Shown one piece after another: positions 58,107-64,000 of a stretch of DNA of 64,000 nucleotides (positions are counted from its first letter, which is position 1; every line of letters starts with the position of its first letter). A program made the translations under genes and the position numbers. The notes beneath the pieces are model-generated. The model saw only the letters and a list, made by a program, of their open reading frames with translations, had not been told where the DNA came from and searched no databases. Source of the DNA: Glaciecola nitratireducens FR1064 (GTDB lineage: Bacteria; Pseudomonadota; Gammaproteobacteria; Enterobacterales; Alteromonadaceae). The stretch spans positions 496,001 through 560,000 of the forward strand of contig NC_016041.1 in assembly GCF_000226565.1 (NCBI RefSeq). The letters are read 5' to 3'.

Positions 58107-59324
58107 TAGGCTAATCAGTTTATTTCCGCCCAGACCAATAATAACGATGAGTATGACACCGGCAAACAGATTCGCCAGTAGCGTATTGGTATGCTCTTGC
58201 ATTATTTTCTTTTGATTCATGACATACAGCAAAAACAGCACTGAAATTGGTAGCAAAAGTGCATTGGATGCTTGTGCTAAAATAATAATGCCTAGGGGTT
58301 TAAAGCCCGACGTTGCAACCAGCACCCCACAGACCAATATGCTGACACAAACCAACTTAAACTCCTTAGCCTGCAGTGTCGGTTGCCAAGAGAATAAACC
58401 ACAAATTGCATATCCAGCCGCTAGGGGCGCTGTTATCGCGCTTGTCAGCCCCGCAGAAAATAAACCTAGCGCAAAAAACAAATTAGCATAATCACCCAAA
58501 ATGGGTTCAAGCTGTGACGCAATGTTGCCTGGCGAAAGTACGTTACCCGTCAAGTAAAAAGCGTTCGCTGCGCACGACATAATAGCAAATGTCACAATGC
58601 CACCTAGACCAATTGATGAGAACAATTGTCGCTTGTGCGCAGGTAGTTCTGTGCTTATTTCAGCCTTAGATAGAGGCATCTCGCGCGATTGTTTAGCGCT
58701 TAGACCTGCATGCAAAAATAAATTGTAGGGAACGATGGTTGTGCCAATAATAGCAAGCAGTAAAGAGGTATTGGAAAAGCCAAATTGGCTTAAGCCCTTA
58801 CTTAACGCGGCTGTGTCGATGCCGGCAATCAGCATGATAGTAATAAACACAACGCTCATTAATGCAACGAGGCCAATAAGTACTTTTTCAACCAGTTGAT
58901 AGCGATTACTAAGTAGTAATATCAGAGCAATAGAGCCTAGGGTTAAAGCCCACAGCGTTATACTACCCGGCAATACGTTGGCCAAGCCTAGTGCTGCGCC
59001 CGTTAAATTCCCGCCTTCATAGGCTGCGTTACCAACGCCAATTGCTGCACACACTAGCGCAATACTAAACCATTTGATGAACGTATTTTGGCTGATATTG
59101 ACGATAGCTTCTGATAGACCTTGGCCTGTTATTAAGCCCAAGCGAGACGCCATTTCTTGTAAAACGTAAGTTGCGAAAATTGAAAAACACAGTGCCCAAA
59201 CTAGCCCATAACCCAAACTAGCGCCCGCCATTGATGCCGTGGTTACTGTGCCTGGCCCGATAAAAGCAGCGGCTATAATCAGTCCTGTTTTTCCTGATTT
59301 CATAAGTCGTTTTCCCCAAAACAT
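58098..59324 (-). CDS. NRAMP-like transporter with noncanonical metal site
   Basis: A 408-residue protein with eleven predicted helices and the NRAMP fold. The first helix has GPGT (23-26) where metal-transporting NRAMPs have DPGN, and helix six has VPYN (198-201) where they have MPHN. The canonical Asp, Asn and Met ligands are thus all missing. LQEMASRLGLITGQGLSE remains typical of the family. Divergent NRAMP-related groups include magnesium carriers and proteins of unknown substrate, so manganese or iron transport should not be assumed. ATG 59324 or seven codons later. Confidence 0.8.
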   Translation of the reverse strand: MFWGKRLMKSGKTGLIIAAAFIGPGTVTTASMAGASLGYGLVWALCFSIFATYVLQEMASRLGLITGQGLSEAIVNISQNTFIKWFSIALVCAAIGVGNAAYEGGNLTGAALGLANVLPGSITLWALTLGSIALILLLSNRYQLVEKVLIGLVALMSVVFITIMLIAGIDTAALSKGLSQFGFSNTSLLLAIIGTTIVPYNLFLHAGLSAKQSREMPLSKAEISTELPAHKRQLFSSIGLGGIVTFAIMSCAANAFYLTGNVLSPGNIASQLEPILGDYANLFFALGLFSAGLTSAITAPLAAGYAICGLFSWQPTLQAKEFKLVCVSILVCGVLVATSGFKPLGIIILAQASNALLLPISVLFLLYVMNQKKIMQEHTNTLLANLFAGVILIVIIGLGGNKLISLLF

Positions 59325-59409
59325 CTTTTAATAGTTGTTATTCGTTTGGAATTCCCTCTATCATCTACTGCATTGTTCGAATTCGCAAATTTAAGTCTTC
59401 CAATTAATC

Positions 59410-60057
59410 ATGAATTTACTGCTTATATATCAGAGTCCTGAAATCGCCGACATGCTGCATTCACGTTATTATGTTGAAGGAGCAATATTTGGTGCCGCTG
59501 TTACGCCTGAAATACCCATGCCTGATGTCTGGCTACCTTGGGCAATAAAAAATCATGGGCAAATGCAAAATAACCAACAAGCCGACTCGATTACAGATGC
59601 CTTGTTTGACTACTTTAAGTATTGTTTGCAGCAGATGAAGGATAACGCACAATGCCTGCCAAGTTATGCTGTTTTCGAAGATGATGGCGATGGTTTAGTG
59701 GATTTTCCAGGTAGTAATTCACCCCTTTCTCAATGGCTTCAAGGTCTTCTGATGGCGCATTCAAGCATGGAGTCAGTATGGCAACATGCGTGGCAACTCA
59801 TGCAAGAGAAAGCGCCAGAGCAGGCACCTGTATTGGCAAAAAAGTTGAAGCACAGTTTGGGTATGTTTAGTACGTTTGCAGATAATGCGCTTGCTATGGA
59901 GCAGGCAAAAAAGAGAGGACAAGCGGATTTTGAACGAAAACTGCCCTTGATCGCTCTTTCGCTCCCTGAAGCCCTGAATACCTACGTTTCTATTTCAGGT
60001 GAGCTTGCAAGCTACCTACCAAATCAGTTTGAGACCTTTGTTCAAAAACCGGTTTAG
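59410..60057 (+). CDS. UPF0149/YecA-like protein
   Basis: A 215-residue, mainly helical soluble protein. It contains LSQWLQGLLMAHSSMESVWQ, close to the FxxWLxGFLxG signature of the UPF0149 (YgfB/YecA) family, and SLPEALNTY. No metal-binding C-terminal SEC-C motif is present. Function is unknown. It is divergent from the NRAMP-like gene and convergent with hemJ. The family call is tentative. Confidence 0.55.
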   Translation: MNLLLIYQSPEIADMLHSRYYVEGAIFGAAVTPEIPMPDVWLPWAIKNHGQMQNNQQADSITDALFDYFKYCLQQMKDNAQCLPSYAVFEDDGDGLVDFPGSNSPLSQWLQGLLMAHSSMESVWQHAWQLMQEKAPEQAPVLAKKLKHSLGMFSTFADNALAMEQAKKRGQADFERKLPLIALSLPEALNTYVSISGELASYLPNQFETFVQKPV

Positions 60058-60067
60058 TTACGGTCAG

Positions 60068-60496
60068 CTAAAACGGTTTTAGAATCGCTAAAATCACAAT
60101 CGCAAGCAAGGCGAGCACGGGCAGCTCGTTGATCATTCGATAAAAGCGGGGGCTTTTTGTATTTTTATCTGCTGCAAACATCTTAAGCAACGAATACAGA
60201 TAAAAATGGTAAACATAAAACAGCGCTACAATGGCTAATTTTGCGTGCAGCCACGCCAATGCTTTGAACCACGCTAAACCATATTGATACATTATCAATA
60301 TTCCTAAGATGAGCGTTAGCAAGGCAAAGGGCGTCACGAAAAACCATAAACGACGTTCCATTATTTTAAATTGGTCTTTGGTTTCCTGATGCTGACTCTC
60401 TGCGTGGTACACAAATAATCGGGGTAGATAGAAAATACCAGCCATCCATGCAATCATAAAAAACACATGAAAAGCTTTTAACCACAAAATACTCAT
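60068..60496 (-). CDS. hemJ: HemJ, protoporphyrinogen IX oxidase
   Basis: A 142-residue membrane protein with four helices. It begins with LKAFHVFFMIAWMAGIFYLP and RLFVYHAE, the HemJ (UPF0093) signature, and ends with the YRMINELPVLALLAIV helix. HemJ oxidises protoporphyrinogen IX in haem synthesis in bacteria lacking HemG or HemY; conserved histidines (such as His10) bind haem. Length is typical. Confidence 0.9.
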   Translation of the reverse strand: MSILWLKAFHVFFMIAWMAGIFYLPRLFVYHAESQHQETKDQFKIMERRLWFFVTPFALLTLILGILIMYQYGLAWFKALAWLHAKLAIVALFYVYHFYLYSLLKMFAADKNTKSPRFYRMINELPVLALLAIVILAILKPF

Positions 60497-60541
60497 CGCT
60501 CTACCTTTTTACTTTATCGTTTGGTTGTTTGAATAAATAGT

Positions 60542-62260
60542 TTAGTGCTGCTGTCTAAACAAGTAAGAATGCAGCATATTCCACGTAATTATCCCTATTA
60601 TCTTAGGCTTGCCGTGTTCGAAAACATGAGCGTCAACATCAAGTTCTTGGTATATATAAACCGCGCCTTGTCTTTGTTTATGCAGTGTTTCGTATACCTC
60701 AGCCATGGTCGATTGGTCACTTAAACCTTCCATTTGATGAATAGCCAATGGCAGCACGCCTTCTTGCAAACTCACATCCATTGACACTATCTGATATTGC
60801 CTGTCTATTTCAAATATTTGTTCTTGCAGCACCAGTTGGTTGGGGTTGGATTGCAGATATTTATACAAAGCGGCTTTCGGTGCATCAACAAAGTGTTTAA
60901 ATTCTGTTTGCATAATAGCCATCACGCCAGTTTCTTGTAGTGAGTCTCGGATAGATGACGTGGTGTAGGGGAGATTTTGAAATTCTAATTGCTGAATGAA
61001 TATAGAGCGGTTATTGCATAATTGTTTGCTAGTGACATAAGCACTCACAATCACCACAATGGCAGGCAGTATGACCTGAGAATTTCCTGATAACTCCATT
61101 ACGGAGGACAGCGCTGCCATAGGAGCATGCAGAACTGCTGCCAACATACCTGCTAATCCGAGCAAAGCAAATGTCGACGTCATCTCGCTTTGATCGCTCA
61201 TACTGTAAAGCGGCTGCAGAAGAATGACGCCTGCCAGCATGCCGATGATCATAACAGCACCGATAATGCCGCCGGGTACACCTAGTCCGATAGCGAATAC
61301 GGCAAGAACGAACTTTAGTGCGAATAGCAGCAGTAGTAAACTTAATTGTGGATCATTGGCGAATAAGGTTTCAATAGCCGCAAACTCAGCCCCTAATGCC
61401 TGCGGCATAAAGTAACCAACAATTCCGGTGATAACAGCAGCAAGCAGCAAACGCGTTATCATGTTGACATGACGAAACAACCTTATGACTAGCATAAGTT
61501 GTTTGTTAAATAGTGCTGCCAACAAACCAAGCGCAATGCCAAACACAATTAGATATGGCAGCAATATATTATCGATAACTTGAAAGTTTAGAAACGTTAG
61601 CTCGTTTTCGTTACCAAATACGATCCGCGTTAAAACTGAACCACAAGCTGCGGCGAGCATAACTGGGATAAAAACGTGAACTCGGTATTGACGCAAAACG
61701 ACTTCCATGACGAAAATCACGGCGGCGAATGGCGTATTAAATGCGGCCGCTACACCTGCTGCAATGCCACAGCCGGTCAATATCCGTAAACTATTAAAAG
61801 GTAGCCTGAACCATTGACCTAAAAAGTGACTTCCTGCGGCAGCTAAATGCACGGTAGGGCCTTCTTTACCAACAACAAGTCCTCCGGCTAAAGAAAACAC
61901 ACCACCAAAAAACTGGTTGATAGAGGTTCTTAGAGGAATATGCCCATAGCGTGTTTTGATGCGATGGATAACAAAAGGAATACCCATTCGATAATGCTTA
62001 AACCCAGTCAGTTTAGCGACAAAAATAACACAAATAATTGCCGATACGGGCAAGAAAAAAAGGTATTTGCTCTCGATTGCAGCGTACTGCGCTACGCCAC
62101 CAAGAAGCATTTTTTGTATAAATTCAAAAGATAATCTGAATACAATAATAATACTTGCTGCGCACACACCCGCAATGATGCCTAATAAGCACAATTGAAG
62201 TGATGTTCTTGGGTGCGAGACTTCTCGCCTCAAGGATTCCAGTAAGGAGCGCAGAAACAT
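60542..62260 (-). CDS. ClC-family chloride channel/antiporter with CBS pair
   Basis: A 572-residue protein: ClC transmembrane domain (1-420) and a C-terminal CBS region (about 440-572). The gating glutamate is present in GKEGPTVHLAAAG, and GVPGGIIGAVM is the GxFxP-type segment. The usual GSGIPE selectivity motif is altered to RMGIPFVIH, as in several bacterial ClcB-like proteins. It would exchange chloride for protons or act as a passive channel. It follows hemJ upstream by 45 bp on the same strand. Confidence 0.88.
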   Translation of the reverse strand: MFLRSLLESLRREVSHPRTSLQLCLLGIIAGVCAASIIIVFRLSFEFIQKMLLGGVAQYAAIESKYLFFLPVSAIICVIFVAKLTGFKHYRMGIPFVIHRIKTRYGHIPLRTSINQFFGGVFSLAGGLVVGKEGPTVHLAAAGSHFLGQWFRLPFNSLRILTGCGIAAGVAAAFNTPFAAVIFVMEVVLRQYRVHVFIPVMLAAACGSVLTRIVFGNENELTFLNFQVIDNILLPYLIVFGIALGLLAALFNKQLMLVIRLFRHVNMITRLLLAAVITGIVGYFMPQALGAEFAAIETLFANDPQLSLLLLLFALKFVLAVFAIGLGVPGGIIGAVMIIGMLAGVILLQPLYSMSDQSEMTSTFALLGLAGMLAAVLHAPMAALSSVMELSGNSQVILPAIVVIVSAYVTSKQLCNNRSIFIQQLEFQNLPYTTSSIRDSLQETGVMAIMQTEFKHFVDAPKAALYKYLQSNPNQLVLQEQIFEIDRQYQIVSMDVSLQEGVLPLAIHQMEGLSDQSTMAEVYETLHKQRQGAVYIYQELDVDAHVFEHGKPKIIGIITWNMLHSYLFRQQH

Positions 62261-62398
62261 GATGTGTTTGGGTTTATACTGGTTGCGAATAGGTCTATCA
62301 TAGCGGTTTGAGCACCCCCTTGCTATCGGTGATTCGGTTCTCGTTGCTCTTTTTATATTTAGATATCAATAACAATGCCCTGAATTGTGGAGATTTCA

Positions 62399-63109
62399 TT
62401 GAAATTAAGCGAACTGCGCGGCCAACTTGGTTTTGTCAGATATTACTTAGCCCTAGCTTTTGTGCTTGCGTGTGTGTTTTACGCGGGTCATGAGTATGCG
62501 GACAAAAAGAATCACCTGCTATCCGCTGAGATAGATGTGATGCAGAGTAGTATCGACAACTTAAAACTAGAAAATCAAACCTTAAATTCTGAGCTAAATG
62601 TCAAGAAAGTTGAGCTAGAGGTAGCAAGTATTGCGAATGAACAGGCTCAATTATCGTATAAAGAATTTATGCGCAAAGATGCTGAACTTCGTGAGCAGAT
62701 TAGTTTTTATCAAAAGGTCATGGCGCCAGAGTTGACACAGGACGGTTTCGTAATTGAAAGTGTTGAAATATTATCAACAGCAAGCACTAATAATTACGCA
62801 GTTTCAGTCATGATGCTGCAACGTGAAAACATCAAAGCGATCATCAAAGGAACGCTAAATATTACGCTGCAAGGAAGTCAGAACACCGTACCGATCAAGT
62901 ATAATTTAAAAGAATTGCTAGATGATAAAAGCAACAATATGGCGTTTTCATTTAAATATTTTCAAGTGCTTGAATTAAGAGTGACGCTACCTGAAAACTT
63001 TATTCCTGAACAAATTGAAATCAAAACAGACATCTACAAGTATAAAACAAAACGCGGTTCGTACGCTCGCACAATACAATGGAAAGAAGCTTTCAGTGAA
63101 TCCGATTGA
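62399..63109 (+). CDS. Coiled-coil inner-membrane protein (DUF6776-like)
   Basis: A 236-residue protein with one membrane helix (about 15-32), a coiled coil (about 38-105, many Leu, Glu, Lys) and a C-terminal beta domain (about 115-225). The layout resembles PilO/PilN-type or DUF6776 proteins; function unknown. The likely start is TTG at 62399 because GGAG lies 6 nt upstream; a GTG four codons earlier overlaps that ribosome binding site. It precedes erpA. Confidence 0.65.
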   Translation: MKLSELRGQLGFVRYYLALAFVLACVFYAGHEYADKKNHLLSAEIDVMQSSIDNLKLENQTLNSELNVKKVELEVASIANEQAQLSYKEFMRKDAELREQISFYQKVMAPELTQDGFVIESVEILSTASTNNYAVSVMMLQRENIKAIIKGTLNITLQGSQNTVPIKYNLKELLDDKSNNMAFSFKYFQVLELRVTLPENFIPEQIEIKTDIYKYKTKRGSYARTIQWKEAFSESD

Positions 63110-63187
63110 ATACTTGATTAAATTACTCAGGTATTAGATAATTCGCGCCCGGTATTTTTAGCCCAACGCTTTTATTAGAGGAATATT

Positions 63188-63532
63188 ATGTCTGAAGAAA
63201 TGGCATTGCCAATTGAGTTTTCTGAAGCTGCGGCAAAAAAAGTGAAAACATTAATTATTGAGGAAGAAAATCCTGAGTTAAAACTCCGTGTATATGTTAC
63301 TGGCGGTGGTTGTTCAGGGTTTCAATATGGCTTTACGTTTGATGAAAAAGTCAACGAAGGTGATATGACAATTGAAAAAGAGAGCGTTACCTTGGTGATT
63401 GATCCGATGAGCTTGCAGTATCTGGTTGGCGGTATTGTTGATTATACTGAAGGCTTGGATGGCTCGCGTTTTTTCGTCAATAACCCTAATGCATCAACCA
63501 CTTGTGGTTGTGGTGCAAGCTTCAGTATTTAG
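63188..63532 (+). CDS. erpA: ErpA, iron-sulfur cluster insertion protein
   Basis: A 114-residue A-type carrier that delivers Fe-S clusters to apoproteins such as IspG/IspH. The three conserved cysteines are in [11 protein letters not shown] and [10 protein letters not shown]. Length is the same as E. coli ErpA (114), and the [15 protein letters not shown] start is typical. GAGGAAT ribosome binding site. Confidence 0.95.
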   Translation: MSEEMALPIEFSEAAAKKVKTLIIEEENPELKLRVYVTGGGCSGFQYGFTFDEKVNEGDMTIEKESVTLVIDPMSLQYLVGGIVDYTEGLDGSRFFVNNPNASTTCGCGASFSI

Positions 63533-63573
63533 TAGATAAATAACCAGTATAAAATGAAGAGCGTGTAAAAATT

Positions 63574-64000
63574 ATGAAGCTAATTGGTTCAACAACATCA
63601 CCTTACGTTCGTCGCTTACGCATTTGGATGAGCGACATTGAGCACGGCTTTGAGCAAGTTGATATATTCAACAGTGCGGATCGCGCGAGACTGGTCACGT
63701 CGAATCCAACCCTAAAGGTTCCTATGCTAGAAGATGGCAAACGCACCATCTTCGACTCAGGCGCAATCTATCGTTATTTAACGAAAAAGTTGAGCAAGCA
63801 GGAACTCAGTTGGGAGCAGACTAATTTATTGACGCTGATCGACTCGGCAAATGATTCACTGGTACAGATTTTTTTGTTGTCTCGCTCTGATATCGATACT
63901 AGTGCTGACAAGTTATATTTTCGTTTACAAAGAGAGCGCTTTGATGTGATTTTTGCTGAGCTGAATAAAGCAGCTGAAGAAGGTCAATTCGAAGAGTGGA
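63574..64000 (+). CDS. Glutathione S-transferase-like protein, N-terminal part (runs off right edge)
   Basis: 142 codons are open to the window edge. The thioredoxin-like GST domain is clear: MKLIGSTTSPYVRRLRIWM (catalytic Ser/Tyr region), NPTLKVPMLEDG with the cis-Pro, and DSGAIYRYLT glutathione-binding segment, followed by the start of the helical C-terminal domain. Substrate unknown. It begins 41 bp after erpA and may be co-transcribed. Confidence 0.8.
   Translation, partial: MKLIGSTTSPYVRRLRIWMSDIEHGFEQVDIFNSADRARLVTSNPTLKVPMLEDGKRTIFDSGAIYRYLTKKLSKQELSWEQTNLLTLIDSANDSLVQIFLLSRSDIDTSADKLYFRLQRERFDVIFAELNKAAEEGQFEEW

Overview
The window looks like a chromosomal core segment of a marine gammaproteobacterium, most likely order Alteromonadales (Alteromonas/Glaciecola-like). 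This is inferred from gene order (dam-damX-aroB-aroK-pilQPONM; yibN-grxC-secB-gpsA-trmL; argCBFGH followed by argA; an astC-astA-astD-DUF1338 cluster) and from an AT-leaning composition, not from a database search. I see no rRNA, tRNA, phage, insertion sequence or CRISPR array. Genes are dense on both strands.

Layout. 1-130: start of a CBS-domain gene running off the left edge. 131-508: a block of REP/MITE-like palindromic repeats. 509-3716: YbbA/YbbP-type ABC exporter. 3941-5070: DUF3087 and MscS-like genes that overlap tail to tail. 5244-7653: rimK, an AstE-like zinc hydrolase and a retropepsin-like protease in one operon with a clear terminator. 7880-12468: partial arginine succinyltransferase catabolic cluster (astC, astA, astD) plus a short DUF1338 gene. 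12836-16414: HDOD protein, pabA/trpG, trpS, rpe. 16802-20684: TorF-type porin, two small membrane proteins and a GGDEF-EAL protein, inserted between rpe and dam. 20894-24907: dam, damX, aroB, aroK. 25206-29769: pilMNOPQ (type IV pilus alignment complex and secretin), divergent from mrcA (PBP1A). 32738-34432: malic enzyme. 34618-41527: argC-B-F-G-H-A. 41971-44667: mgsA, a chemoreceptor with a His-rich membrane sensor, and a thioredoxin-like CxC protein. 44672-47904: a Cpx envelope-stress module with a duplicated CpxP-like protein and a CpxR-type box in the divergent promoter. 47912-52151: lysophospholipase-like hydrolase, a secreted beta-barrel, DUF2892, second GGDEF-EAL. 52201-55100: trmL, gpsA, secB, grxC, rhodanese. 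55396-58106: gpmI, envC. 58098-62260: noncanonical NRAMP-like transporter, UPF0149-like protein, hemJ, ClC channel. 62399-64000: coiled-coil membrane protein, erpA and the start of a glutathione S-transferase-like gene.

How parts work together. Arginine synthesis (argCBFGHA) and degradation (ast cluster) lie about 22 kb apart and share an ArgR-like 11-mer upstream, suggesting joint control. RimK adds glutamate to ribosomal protein S6; its two operon partners are both hydrolases, which suggests a write/erase cycle. CpxRA, CpxP, EnvC, PBP1A, DamX and SecB serve the envelope, and PilMNOPQ builds type IV pili.

No wholly new defence or mobile system is visible. The best leads are the RimK triad, the duplicated CpxP with its tandem CpxR box, a regular G-quadruplex motif upstream of argC, the NRAMP-like protein lacking canonical metal ligands, two clean operator-like dyads, and a 140-bp palindromic repeat element.
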